The notes below the pieces were generated by a model. The model was not told the origin of the DNA. It made no database searches and saw only the letters and a list, made by a program, of their open reading frames with translations. Made by a program: the position numbers and the translations under genes. A DNA stretch of 64,000 bases from Klebsiella grimontii (lineage in GTDB: Bacteria; Pseudomonadota; Gammaproteobacteria; Enterobacterales; Enterobacteriaceae), in contig NZ_FZTC01000052.1 in the NCBI RefSeq assembly GCF_900200035.1, forward strand, positions 183,027-247,026, given 5' to 3'. Position 1 is the stretch's first letter. Each line of letters starts with the position of its first letter. Below, in pieces: positions 55,889 to 63,965 of the stretch.

Positions 55889-57169
55889 ATGAATAGTTCA
55901 ACGAATGCAACAAAACGCTGGTGGTACATCATGCCTATCGTGTTTATCACGTATAGCCTGGCGTACCTCGACCGCGCTAACTTCAGCTTCGCTTCGGCGG
56001 CCGGAATTACTGAAGACCTGGGGATCACCAAAGGTATCTCCTCCCTGCTGGGGGCGCTGTTCTTCCTCGGCTACTTCTTCTTTCAGATCCCCGGCGCGAT
56101 TTATGCCGAACGCCGCAGCGTACGTAAACTCATTTTCATCTGCCTGATCCTGTGGGGTGCCTGCGCCTCACTGACCGGGATGGTGCACAATATTCCCGCG
56201 CTGGCGGCGATCCGCTTTATCCTTGGCGTGGTCGAGGCCGCAGTCATGCCGGCGATGCTGATATACATCAGCAACTGGTTTACCAAATCCGAACGCTCGC
56301 GCGCCAATACCTTCCTGATCCTCGGCAACCCGGTGACGGTGCTGTGGATGTCGGTGGTCTCCGGCTACCTGATTCAGGCTTTCGGCTGGCGGGAGATGTT
56401 TATTATTGAAGGCGTTCCGGCGGTGATTTGGGCCTTCTGCTGGTGGGTGCTGGTAAAAGATAAACCGTCTCAGGTCAACTGGCTGGCGGAAAGCGAAAAG
56501 GCCGCATTGCAGGAGCAGCTGGAGCGCGAACAGCAGGGTATCAAACCGGTGCGCAACTACGGTGAGGCCTTCCGCTCGCGTAACGTGGTCCTGCTGTGCA
56601 TGCAGTATTTCGCCTGGAGCATCGGGGTTTACGGTTTCGTGCTGTGGCTGCCGTCAATTATCCGCAGCGGCGGCGAGAATATGGGCATGGTCGAGGTCGG
56701 CTGGCTCTCATCCGTCCCCTACCTGGCGGCAACCATCGCCATGATCGTGGTCTCCTGGGCCTCCGATAAAATGCAGAACCGCAAGCTATTCGTCTGGCCG
56801 CTGCTGCTGATTGCCGCTTTCGCGTTTATTGGCTCCTGGGCCGTCGGCGCTAACCATTTCTGGGTCTCTTATACCCTGCTGGTCATTGCCGGCGCGGCGA
56901 TGTACGCCCCCTACGGGCCGTTCTTCGCCATCATTCCCGAGATGCTGCCGCGTAACGTCGCCGGGGGCGCCATGGCGCTGATTAACAGCATGGGCGCGCT
57001 GGGTTCATTCTTTGGCTCATGGTTTGTCGGCTACCTGAACGGCACCACCGGCAGCCCGTCAGCCTCGTACATTTTTATGGGAGTGGCGCTTTTCGTCTCG
57101 GTATGGCTTACTTTGATTGTTAAGCCTGCTAATAATCAAAAACTTCCGCTCGGCGCACGTCACGCCTGA
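55889..57169 (+). CDS. kguT: 2-ketogluconate transporter (MFS, ACS family)
   Basis: The 426-residue MFS permease has 12 predicted helices. Anion:cation symporter features include YLDRANFSFA in helix 1, ALFFLGYFFFQIPGAIYAERRSVRKLI, RFILGVVEAAVMPAMLIYISNWF and the central loop KPSQVNWLAESEKAALQEQLERE. Relatives carry gluconate, glucarate, tartrate and 2-ketogluconate. Its place between kguK and ghrB supports 2-ketogluconate. A 101-bp gap separates it from kguK; I see no clear terminator there. Confidence 0.83.
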   Translation: MNSSTNATKRWWYIMPIVFITYSLAYLDRANFSFASAAGITEDLGITKGISSLLGALFFLGYFFFQIPGAIYAERRSVRKLIFICLILWGACASLTGMVHNIPALAAIRFILGVVEAAVMPAMLIYISNWFTKSERSRANTFLILGNPVTVLWMSVVSGYLIQAFGWREMFIIEGVPAVIWAFCWWVLVKDKPSQVNWLAESEKAALQEQLEREQQGIKPVRNYGEAFRSRNVVLLCMQYFAWSIGVYGFVLWLPSIIRSGGENMGMVEVGWLSSVPYLAATIAMIVVSWASDKMQNRKLFVWPLLLIAAFAFIGSWAVGANHFWVSYTLLVIAGAAMYAPYGPFFAIIPEMLPRNVAGGAMALINSMGALGSFFGSWFVGYLNGTTGSPSASYIFMGVALFVSVWLTLIVKPANNQKLPLGARHA

Positions 57170-57193
57170 AACATTAACGCAACGGAGAACCGC

Positions 57194-58165
57194 ATGAAGC
57201 CGTCAGTCATTCTCTACAAAACGCTTCCCGACGACCTGCAACAGCGTCTGGAACAACACTTTACCGTCACGCAGGTGAAAAACCTGCGTCCGGAGACCGT
57301 TTCACAGCACGCCGCCGCGTTTGCTGAGGCGGTAGGTCTGCTGGGTTCCAGCGAAAAAGTCGATACTGCGTTACTGGAGAAAATGCCCAAGCTTCGTGCA
57401 ACTTCGACCATTTCCGTCGGCTACGATAATTTCGACGTCGATGCGCTGAATGCGCGTAAAGTGCTGCTGATGCACACCCCGACCGTACTGACCGAAACCG
57501 TCGCCGATACCGTTATGGCGCTGGTATTGAGCACCGCGCGTCGGGTGGTTGAAGTGGCTAACCGCGTGAAGGCCGGCGAGTGGACCAAAAGCATCGGTCC
57601 GGACTGGTTTGGCAACGATGTGCACCATAAAACCCTCGGCATCGTCGGTATGGGGCGTATCGGGATGGCGCTTGCCCAGCGCGCCCACGCGGGCTTCGGC
57701 ATGCCCATTCTCTACAACGCCCGCCGCCAGCACCCGCAGGCGGAAGAGCGCTTTAACGCCCGCTACTGCGATCTCGATACCCTGCTGCAGGAAGCAGATT
57801 TTGTCTGTCTGATCCTGCCGCTGACCGAAGAGACTCATCACCTGTTCGGCAAAGCGCAGTTTGCCAAAATGAAGTCCTCCGCCATCTTTATTAACGCCGG
57901 GCGCGGCCCGGTGGTGGATGAGAAGGCGCTGATTGCGGCGCTGCAGGAAGGTGAAATTTATGCTGCCGGGCTGGACGTTTTTGAACAAGAGCCGCTGGCG
58001 AAAGACTCCCCGCTGCTGAGCATGCCGAACGTCGTCGCGTTGCCGCATATTGGCTCAGCCACGCATGAGACTCGCTACAATATGGCGGCCTGCGCGGTGG
58101 ATAATCTGATTGATGCCCTGAACGGCAGCGTTGAGAAGAACTGCGTGAACCCGCAGGTGAAATAA
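57194..58165 (+). CDS. ghrB: 2-ketoacid/glyoxylate/hydroxypyruvate reductase (GhrB)
   Basis: The 323-residue D-2-hydroxyacid dehydrogenase follows E. coli GhrB (TkrA, 324), which reduces glyoxylate, hydroxypyruvate and 2-ketogluconate with NADPH. The Rossmann motif is GMGRIG (152-157) and the catalytic triad is Arg237 (NAGRG), Glu266 (FEQEP) and His285 (PHIGSATHE). In E. coli ghrB follows yiaD directly. Here four kgu genes lie between, and ghrB becomes the last gene of the operon, in the place of Pseudomonas kguD. Confidence 0.93.
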   Translation: MKPSVILYKTLPDDLQQRLEQHFTVTQVKNLRPETVSQHAAAFAEAVGLLGSSEKVDTALLEKMPKLRATSTISVGYDNFDVDALNARKVLLMHTPTVLTETVADTVMALVLSTARRVVEVANRVKAGEWTKSIGPDWFGNDVHHKTLGIVGMGRIGMALAQRAHAGFGMPILYNARRQHPQAEERFNARYCDLDTLLQEADFVCLILPLTEETHHLFGKAQFAKMKSSAIFINAGRGPVVDEKALIAALQEGEIYAAGLDVFEQEPLAKDSPLLSMPNVVALPHIGSATHETRYNMAACAVDNLIDALNGSVEKNCVNPQVK

Positions 58166-58173
58166 GAAAAGAA

Positions 58174-58205
58174 AACCCGGGCTAAGGTGAAGCCTTGCCC
58201 GGGTT
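58174..58205. terminator. Shared terminator of ghrB and yiaF
   Basis: AACCCGGGC-TAAGG (58174-58187) pairs with CCTT-GCCCGGGTT (58193-58205). Read leftward it runs into TTTTCTTTTC, so it is a strong yiaF terminator; it can also fold in the ghrB transcript. Confidence 0.82.
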
Positions 58206-58215
58206 GTCAGAACGG

Positions 58216-58926
58216 TTAACGAGTCGCGTTAACTGCCGCTGTCCACGCCTGATTAAAGGCCTGGTGCTGAGCGGCCAGCGGCCCAATCAGCGTATTATAC
58301 TGACTGGCCTGCTGCGAAGTCGGGAACTGAATACCGTTCGCCACGAAGCTGACCTGAGTCTCCTGCTGCGCGATAAAATCACCCACCTGCACCAGCTGCT
58401 GGGTAAATACCTGCGCTGCCGGGATTAACGGCTGTAGCGCATTCGCCGGGGCCGTCACGACTTTATTATAGACCTGGTCGAAGACCGGCTTGAGATCGTC
58501 ACCCTGTTTCAGCGCGCCGTGGGCGGCATCCGCCTGTATTTTTGCGTTCTCCAGCTGCTGGCTCAGTACGCCCAAAGCGCCGTTTGCCTGACGCAGCGGT
58601 TCGCGCTGGGTAACATAATCCTGCGGTACGCGAATCGCGTTCACGCTATCAACCACCGGACGCAAACCCGCATCCATCGCCTGGCTCACCTGCTGTGAAT
58701 AACCGTAAATCACCGCGTAATCGGAAACGAAAGGCCCAAACTGTTTTTTCTGATCGGCGGTCAGCGTCGGCAGACGTTCGCCGCTACGCATTGCCGTATT
58801 TTGCAGGAAGTCGATGAACGCCTTGCGCTGATCGCCTTCTTTATCAAAACACCCACTCAGGCTAACCACCATTAACAGGGCTGCAATAGCCGCAAACCAG
58901 CGAGAGCAGGACTTTCCTGTCGCCAT
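58216..58926 (-). CDS. yiaF: YiaF, DUF3053 lipoprotein
   Basis: The 236-residue protein has the E. coli YiaF length and a lipoprotein signal with lipobox SLSGC. The rest is mostly helical and Gln-rich (LRQANGALGVLSQQLENAKIQADAAHGAL). The ATG at 58926 has AAAGGAG eight bases upstream and matches the E. coli start. DUF3053 proteins have no established function. It converges on ghrB. Confidence 0.9.
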   Translation of the reverse strand: MATGKSCSRWFAAIAALLMVVSLSGCFDKEGDQRKAFIDFLQNTAMRSGERLPTLTADQKKQFGPFVSDYAVIYGYSQQVSQAMDAGLRPVVDSVNAIRVPQDYVTQREPLRQANGALGVLSQQLENAKIQADAAHGALKQGDDLKPVFDQVYNKVVTAPANALQPLIPAAQVFTQQLVQVGDFIAQQETQVSFVANGIQFPTSQQASQYNTLIGPLAAQHQAFNQAWTAAVNATR

Positions 58927-59190
58927 TTTTTTACTCCTTTCAGCCAAAAAAAGCGCAAACAGACACACACGTGTCAGACGCTGACAAGGATAGTCCAGGT
59001 CGGCCTTGCAGGATACCTTTTCCTGATAATCTTCCGCCTTTAAAACCGGGTTTTCGACGTTTTAGCGCGCGGCGGTACCCTCTGTTAAGTTCATCACAAT
59101 TACCACCATCGTTCAGCGCGCAGCGGGTTTATCTAATAAGCTGATTTTACTACGATTACTTTAATCTTACTCCCGAACTGCCCGTAAAGC

Positions 59191-59292
59191 GGACGATAAT
59201 CGCACGCTTCCCTTTTCCCCCACATTGCCTGAACCGCCGTTCGATGATTTTATTAAATGAGCGATTAACGGCTCTTTGTTCGATAATCGCAC
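59191..59292 (+). promoter_or_regulatory. PcaR-type operator boxes upstream of the PcaK-like gene
   Basis: GTTCGATAATCGCAC at 59278-59292 equals the 15-bp PcaR box I recall from Pseudomonas putida pca promoters, and its GATAAT could be a -10. The core CGATAATCGCAC recurs exactly at 59194-59205 and, inverted with two mismatches, at 59259-59270. A partial copy, GTTCGATGAT, is at 59239-59248. Multiple direct and inverted repeats are typical of IclR-family operators. The rest of the 441-bp yiaF-pcaK gap shows only a small palindrome (GACAC...GTGTC near 58959-58972). Confidence 0.75.
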
Positions 59293-59367
59293 AAACAACA
59301 TCAACGATCGCGAGGGTGATAACAATAATCTATCTCTGTCCCCCGCACTGCCTGCCAGGAATGCCGC

Positions 59368-60726
59368 ATGAAGAAAACAACCATCGATATTCAGGCTTTT
59401 ATCAATGAACATCCCTTCACGAAATACCAGTGGATGATTCTGGCCTTATGTTTTATCACCGTCGCGATGGACGGATTCGATACCGCGATAATCGGCTTTA
59501 TCGCCTCTGACCTGGTGCAGGAATGGGGCGTCGAAAAATCGGCGTTAGGCCCGGTGATGAGCGCCGCCTTAGTCGGGCTCGCGGTCGGCGCGCTGACCGC
59601 CGGACCGCTCGCCGACCGCGTTGGGCGGAAAAAAGTTCTGATTATGTCCATCGTGGTTTTCGGCGGCTTCAGCCTGCTGACCGCCTTTGCTACCAGCCTT
59701 AACCAGCTGACGCTGCTGCGTTTTCTCACCGGCCTTGGGCTGGGCGCCGCCATGCCGAACGCCGCGACGCTGATGAGCGAATATGCCCCTGAGCGGCGTA
59801 GGGCGCTGATGGTTAACCTGATGTTCGTCGGCTTTCCGATGGGCTCCTCGCTGGGCGGCTTCCTCTCCGCCTGGATGATCCCCCACTACGGCTGGCAAAG
59901 CGTACTGGTGCTTGGCGGCGTGATGCCGCTGCTGCTGGCGGTAGTACTGATCTTTCTTCTGCCGGAATCCGCGCGCTATATGGTGGTCAAACGCCAGCCT
60001 GCCCAGCGTATCGCCGCGATTCTGCGCCGTATCGCGCCGGTTCCCGAGCAGGCTGAATTTGAGCTACGCGAAGCGGGCCAGATACAAGAGAAATCATCCA
60101 TCGGCGTGATTTTCTCTCCGCGCTACGCCGTCGGCACCATCATGCTCTGCCTGACCTACTTTATGGGCCTGCTGATCTTCTATTTGCTGACCAGCTGGCT
60201 GCCGCTGCTGATACGCGAAACCGGCGCGACGATGAGCCAGGCCTCCATTATCACCGCGCTGTTCCCGCTGGGCGGCGGTATTGGCGTGCTCATCCTCGGC
60301 GCGCTGATGGATAAGCTCAACCCAAACAAAGTGGTTGCCGTGGGCTGGCTGTTGACCGGAGTATTCGTTTGCCTGGTCGGTTTCTCAACCCATAACCTGC
60401 TGCTGATGGGAATAATGGTCTTTATCGCCGGCAGCATTATGAACGGCGCGCAATCATCAATGCCTGCGCTGGCCGCCGGTTTCTACCCCACCCAGGGACG
60501 CGCGACCGGCGTGGCCTGGATGTTAGGGATTGGCCGCTTTGGCGGTATCCTCGGCGCCTTTAGCGGCGCATTCCTGATGCAGGCCCAGCTCTCTTTCGAA
60601 ACGATTTTCTCTTTGCTGGCTATCCCGGCCTTCCTGTCGGCCATCGCGCTGCTGGTCAAATATAAGCTGGGCCAGCGGCAACCCGCGGCTTCGCAAGGCG
60701 ATGTGAAGAAGCTGCAAAAGGCGTAA
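59368..60726 (+). CDS. pcaK: PcaK-like aromatic acid:H+ symporter (AAHS family)
   Basis: The 452-residue MFS permease of the aromatic acid:H+ symporter family has 12 predicted helices. It carries the family motif MDGFDTAIIGF in helix 1, GPLADRVGRKKVL in the 2-3 loop and the C-terminal FYPTQGRATGVAWMLGIGRFGGILGA. Pseudomonas PcaK, which imports 4-hydroxybenzoate and protocatechuate, shares these stretches and the N-terminal QSFIN/QAFIN element. PcaR-like boxes upstream support the assignment. No other pca gene is in the window. It is absent from this place in E. coli. Confidence 0.83.
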   Translation: MKKTTIDIQAFINEHPFTKYQWMILALCFITVAMDGFDTAIIGFIASDLVQEWGVEKSALGPVMSAALVGLAVGALTAGPLADRVGRKKVLIMSIVVFGGFSLLTAFATSLNQLTLLRFLTGLGLGAAMPNAATLMSEYAPERRRALMVNLMFVGFPMGSSLGGFLSAWMIPHYGWQSVLVLGGVMPLLLAVVLIFLLPESARYMVVKRQPAQRIAAILRRIAPVPEQAEFELREAGQIQEKSSIGVIFSPRYAVGTIMLCLTYFMGLLIFYLLTSWLPLLIRETGATMSQASIITALFPLGGGIGVLILGALMDKLNPNKVVAVGWLLTGVFVCLVGFSTHNLLLMGIMVFIAGSIMNGAQSSMPALAAGFYPTQGRATGVAWMLGIGRFGGILGAFSGAFLMQAQLSFETIFSLLAIPAFLSAIALLVKYKLGQRQPAASQGDVKKLQKA

Positions 60727-60732
60727 TACACC

Positions 60733-60758
60733 GGCCAGCGGGCGCGCGCTGGCCTTTT
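60733..60758 (+). terminator. Terminator of the PcaK-like gene
   Basis: GGCCAGCG (60733-60740) pairs with CGCTGGCC (60747-60754), followed by TTTTCC; seven bp after the stop. Confidence 0.85.
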
Positions 60759-60962
60759 CCGCTTTTCTTCTTATCTGTTTACAATAATTTGCTTAACGGC
60801 TCTGTCTATTACTTTTCAGCACGTTATACCGCCTGAAACGGACGTAAAGAACCCCAGGTCATAAATAATTACCACGGTAATCATTCCTCACTTTTTTTTC
60901 CGACTATTCTTAAGAGGCTCTACACAATTCACCCTCCGCCGTATGAAAGAGAGGAGTTCTCA

Positions 60963-61256
60963 ATGGAATATAAAGATCCTGCATTTGAACTGCTGAGCAA
61001 CCTTGAACAAATTATTTTTAAAGATCAGGCCCAGGCGGCCTCGCTGACGCGTAAGCCCGCCGCAAGCATTGAATTTGACCAGCTACGCAAAGGTACCGGG
61101 CTGAAGATAGATGATTTTGCCAGCGCCATGGGCGTCAGTGTAGCAATGGTACAAGAGTGGGAATCGAGACGCGTGAAGCCCTCTCCCACAGAGCTTAAGC
61201 TGATGCGCCTGATACAGGCGAATCCGCAGCTTTCAAGACAGCTTATCGACTCATAA
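60963..61256 (+). CDS. yiaG: YiaG, HTH transcriptional regulator
   Basis: The 97-residue protein has a C-terminal Xre/HipB-like helix-turn-helix (about 38-92; LRKGTGLKIDDFASAMGVSVAMVQEWE) and a short N-terminal arm. It has the size of E. coli YiaG (96), which also precedes cspA. GAGAGGAG lies seven bases upstream of the ATG. The target genes are not known. Single-domain Xre proteins can be antitoxins, but no toxin gene is adjacent. Confidence 0.9.
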   Translation: MEYKDPAFELLSNLEQIIFKDQAQAASLTRKPAASIEFDQLRKGTGLKIDDFASAMGVSVAMVQEWESRRVKPSPTELKLMRLIQANPQLSRQLIDS

Positions 61257-61281
61257 TTTTAGCGTTTATTGGTTTCGGCTA

Positions 61282-61305
61282 ACGGTCCTGATAAAGGACC
61301 GTTTT
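61282..61305 (+). terminator. Terminator of yiaG
   Basis: ACGGTCCT (61282-61289) pairs with AGGACCGT (61295-61302), then TTTTC; 26 bp after the yiaG stop. Confidence 0.8.
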
Positions 61306-61325
61306 CATGCCAACGAAAAAAAAGT

Positions 61326-61354
61326 TTGCTATCACAACGTGAACATGCGTTAAT
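61326..61354 (+). promoter_or_regulatory. cspA promoter
   Basis: -35 TTGCTA (61326-61331), a 17-bp spacer and -10 GTTAAT (61349-61354), preceded by an extended TGC, as in E. coli cspA. The predicted start is near 61361. Confidence 0.75.
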
Positions 61355-61360
61355 GCTCGC

Positions 61361-61518
61361 AGGTTTGATGTAAAGACCACAGAGCATTCGAATAGAGCAG
61401 TCCTTCAAAGGTTATCCGTTGATACCCCGGTAGTGAACTTTCCCTTTATCGCTTCAAATCTGTAGTCCAGACCGTAACGCCGAAAGGCTCATTTATTTTT
61501 TTTTAAAGGTAATTCACT
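61361..61518 (+). ncRNA. cspA 5' leader (thermosensing UTR)
   Basis: The predicted leader of about 158 nt equals the 159-nt E. coli cspA leader in length. It keeps the cold-box region near the 5' end (GGTTTGATGTAAAGACC), GTTATCCGTTGATACCCC, GCCGAAAGGC and the AAAGGTAA ribosome site. In E. coli this leader refolds at low temperature to favour translation. Confidence 0.8.
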
Positions 61519-61731
61519 ATGTCCGGTAAAATGACTGGTATCGTAAAATGGTTCAACGCTGACAAAGGCTTCGGCTTCATCACTCCTGACGATGGTTCTA
61601 AAGACGTGTTCGTACACTTCTCTGCTATCCAGAACGAAGGCTACAAATCTCTGGACGAAGGTCAGAAAGTTTCCTTCACCATCGAAAGCGGCGCTAAAGG
61701 CCCGGCAGCTGGCAACGTAACCAGCCTGTAA
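61519..61731 (+). CDS. cspA: Major cold shock protein CspA
   Basis: This 70-residue OB-fold RNA chaperone melts mRNA secondary structure at low temperature. The RNP motifs KGFGFIT and VFVHF are intact, with the aromatic surface ([11 protein letters not shown]) expected for nucleic-acid binding. The size equals E. coli CspA. It has its own promoter, long leader and terminator. Confidence 0.97.
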   Translation: MSGKMTGIVKWFNADKGFGFITPDDGSKDVFVHFSAIQNEGYKSLDEGQKVSFTIESGAKGPAAGNVTSL

Positions 61732-61756
61732 GCTTAAAAAGCTCAAAATTCTTAAG

Positions 61757-61783
61757 TCCCTGCCAAACGGCGGGGATTTTTTT
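61757..61783 (+). terminator. Terminator of cspA
   Basis: TCCCTGCC (61757-61764), loop AAAC, GGCGGGGA (61769-61776), then TTTTTTT. One G-T pair in the stem. Confidence 0.9.
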
Positions 61784-61797
61784 ATTTGTGCGACAAG

Positions 61798-61825
61798 AAA
61801 CCGCCATCCCACGGATGGCGGTTTT
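61798..61825. terminator. Terminator at the ABC-F gene 3' end
   Basis: CCGCCATCC (61801-61809), loop CAC, GGATGGCGG (61813-61821), flanked by AAA and TTTT, so it works on both strands. It starts eight bp beyond the ABC-F stop. Confidence 0.85.
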
Positions 61826-61829
61826 GCAT

Positions 61830-63449
61830 TTATCGCCGCTCAAAGCGCCATCCGTCTTCCCGCCATTCCAGACAGTGGGTCAGCTTCAGCGCCTGTAAAA
61901 AGGCGTCATCATGCGACACCACCAGCATCGCGCCGGGAAATTGCGCCAGCGCTGTTTCAATTGCCTGCGTGGACGCCAGGTCGAGATGATTGGTGGGCTC
62001 ATCCAGCAGCAGTAGCTGCGTGGCTTCCCGCCGCCAGAGCACGCAGGCCAGCGCCGCCTTCAGGCGTTCTCCTCCGCTAAGGGCCGATAGCGGCAGATGG
62101 ACTTTGTCCGCCCCCAGCTGTAGCTGCGCCAGTTGGCTGCGCAGCACGCCCTCTTCCAAAGGCGTATCGCCGAGATTCAGGTGCGCCATTGCGGATAATG
62201 ACAGATCAAGCTGGGTCAGATGCTGGTCCAGATACGCCGCGTTTACCGATAAGCGGCAGCGTCCTGAAAGCGGCGGCTCCAGGCCCAGCAGCGTTTTAAG
62301 CAACGTCGTCTTACCGCAGCCGTTGGGACCCCGTAGCGCCACGCGCATCGGCCCATCCATGCGCCAGTCCAGCGGCGCCATAGGCGCATACGCCAGCCGC
62401 AACGCTTCCAGCTCCAGTACCTGTTTTCCCGCAGCGACCTGGCTACCGGGCAGAGTAAACATCACCGGATTGTCCTCTTCTACCCGCTCACGCGCCTGAA
62501 CCACCGCATCATTTAGCGCGCTACGTTGTTCACGATGCTGGCGCTTAAGGGTTCCGGGGCGCTCTTTTGCCGCGCCTTTGTAAGCTACCCGCTCGAATGA
62601 AGCGATATTTAGCGTGTCGATAGTACGCAACGTCTGCGCGGAGCGCCGCAGACAGGCATCGTGCTCTTTGTGCATCCTTGCGCGAGTACGCCGCCGTTCA
62701 ATGACAGCATGCTCCAGCGCGGCGCGAGCCGCCTGCTGCTCCAGCTCACGCTGCTGCTGATAATCCGCATAGTTGCCGCCGTAGCTACGCAAAGCTGCAG
62801 GCGTCAGCTCGAGGATGCGCGGCATCTGGGCCAGCAGCTCGCGGTCATGGCTGGCGATCAGCGCGCCACCGCGCCATTGCTCAAGCTGCTGATAGAACCA
62901 CGCCCGGCCTTGTCGGTCGAGATGGTTGGTGGGTTCATCAAGCAGGAGAAAATCCGCACCGGACAAAAATGCCGCGCAGAGCTGCGCCTTCACTCTTTCG
63001 CCGCCGCTCAGCGAAGAGGCGGGCCGTGCGGGAGAAAATTCCCCTAAGCCAGCGGCCAGGAAGCCTGCATTCAAACGATCCGGAAGATCCCAAAAGCCAT
63101 CAAGACGTTCGAGATCGTCAACTCGCCCTTCGCCTCGTTCAAGACGCGCCAGAGCAGAAAAAACGAATTCGAAGCTTAGCCATTCCGCCAGCGTCGTATC
63201 AGGAGTCAAAGCATGCTGCTGAGCAACGTAGCTTACCGAAACCATACGTTCGATATGGCCGCTCGACGGCGAGTCCAGGCCCGCCAGCAAACGCAACAGC
63301 CGGGTTTTACCGACGCCATTGCGCCCGACAAGCCCGCAGAGGGAGCCTTCCAGCGATAAATTCAGCGGACCAAAAAGCGAATCTCCCGTCGCAAACTGAC
63401 AGGTGACCTGATGCAAAAGAAAAGAGGGGGATTGGGCACAATGAGCCAT
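61830..63449 (-). CDS. ABC-F family ATPase
   Basis: The 539-residue protein consists of two ABC ATPase domains with no membrane segment. Domain 1 has Walker A GRNGVGKT, signature SLSGGERVKAQL and Walker B FLLLDEPTNHLD. Domain 2 has GPNGCGKTT, ALSGGERLKAAL and LLLLDEPTNHLD. A charged, Arg-rich linker (about 235-320) joins them. This is the ABC-F layout; members act on ribosomes as translation factors or antibiotic-protection proteins. It resembles small ABC-F proteins of unknown substrate rather than EttA, Uup or YheS. The ATG at 63449 has AGGAG five bases upstream. E. coli K-12 has no such gene between cspA and hokA. Confidence 0.85.
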   Translation of the reverse strand: MAHCAQSPSFLLHQVTCQFATGDSLFGPLNLSLEGSLCGLVGRNGVGKTRLLRLLAGLDSPSSGHIERMVSVSYVAQQHALTPDTTLAEWLSFEFVFSALARLERGEGRVDDLERLDGFWDLPDRLNAGFLAAGLGEFSPARPASSLSGGERVKAQLCAAFLSGADFLLLDEPTNHLDRQGRAWFYQQLEQWRGGALIASHDRELLAQMPRILELTPAALRSYGGNYADYQQQRELEQQAARAALEHAVIERRRTRARMHKEHDACLRRSAQTLRTIDTLNIASFERVAYKGAAKERPGTLKRQHREQRSALNDAVVQARERVEEDNPVMFTLPGSQVAAGKQVLELEALRLAYAPMAPLDWRMDGPMRVALRGPNGCGKTTLLKTLLGLEPPLSGRCRLSVNAAYLDQHLTQLDLSLSAMAHLNLGDTPLEEGVLRSQLAQLQLGADKVHLPLSALSGGERLKAALACVLWRREATQLLLLDEPTNHLDLASTQAIETALAQFPGAMLVVSHDDAFLQALKLTHCLEWREDGWRFERR

Positions 63450-63577
63450 AAGCACTCCTGAATGAAATCAATACTTCCCCTGCTCGCCAATAGCGCGAAG
63501 CAAGGCATGAGATTCATCAGTCGTGTTTGTTCATTTGGCGCGTGCTCTCCGGTAAGACGAGGAATTCGTCGGGGCAT

Positions 63578-63607
63578 AGGATAGCCACACACCGGTGCAA
63601 ATTTCAA
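63578..63607 (-). promoter_or_regulatory. Promoter and leader of the ABC-F gene
   Basis: -35 TTGAAA (63607-63602), an 18-bp spacer and -10 TATCCT (63583-63578) predict a leader of about 120 nt. Inside it lie a five-codon reading frame (ATG near 63528, MNKHD) whose stop overlaps a second ATG, and a small hairpin (TGCTTCGC...GCGAGCA). Confidence 0.5.
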
Positions 63608-63636
63608 GCCTGTTTTTTCAACATTCCATAAAAGCG

Positions 63637-63664
63637 AAAAAAAAGCCTCCTGATATCAGGAGGC
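63637..63664 (-). terminator. Terminator downstream of hokA
   Basis: The 20-bp palindrome GCCTCCTGAT/ATCAGGAGGC (63645-63664) is followed, read leftward, by eight U residues. It is an intrinsic terminator for the hokA message. Confidence 0.88.
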
Positions 63665-63752
63665 AAAATATTTATTTGATGAAAAACGAAAGGGTGCATT
63701 GAAAATGCCTAACGCCGTAAGTCTGGCGGGAATCGCTCCCCGCCAGATGCTC

Positions 63753-63905
63753 TTACCGTTTAATTTCACAGGCTAAGAATGCCACCAGCTCGATATTCCC
63801 CTGTCTGACCTGTAATTCACACAGTGAATCACGAACCATCCAGGTGAATAATAAAATAGTGAAGCAAATCACCATTAAGCCAAACAACAGATACTTTTGC
63901 GGCAT
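63753..63905 (-). CDS. hokA: HokA, small membrane toxin (type I toxin-antitoxin)
   Basis: This 50-residue Hok/Gef toxin has the N-terminal membrane helix (LFGLMVICFTILLFTWMV) and the family motif RDSLCELQVRQG, ending LVAFLACEIKR. It begins MPQKY like E. coli HokA, which also lies downstream of cspA. Hok proteins depolarise the inner membrane. GAGG and AGGA precede the ATG at 63905. The frame shows no disruption. Confidence 0.92.
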   Translation of the reverse strand: MPQKYLLFGLMVICFTILLFTWMVRDSLCELQVRQGNIELVAFLACEIKR

Positions 63906-63965
63906 TCCTCGCCTCCGGTGTTGATTTCCAACAGGTAAGAGGCTACTCTTATGGTGTTCATGCAT
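63753..63965 (-). CDS. Mok-type regulatory reading frame overlapping hokA
   Basis: An upstream ATG at 63965 opens the same frame (MHEHHKSSLLPVGNQHRRRG, then HokA). This matches mok frames of chromosomal hok loci, whose translation is needed for hok translation and is blocked by Sok RNA. Its product is regulatory rather than a separate protein. Confidence 0.6.
   Translation of the reverse strand: MHEHHKSSLLPVGNQHRRRGMPQKYLLFGLMVICFTILLFTWMVRDSLCELQVRQGNIELVAFLACEIKR

Noticed and set aside
59167..59412. 81-codon leftward frame over the PcaK-like gene start
   Set aside because: It covers the PcaR boxes and the transporter start, with no homology or ribosome site.
63362..63607. 81-codon leftward frame overlapping the ABC-F start
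   Set aside because: Most of it overlaps the ABC-F gene in another frame. Only its short leader part is mentioned as possible regulation.
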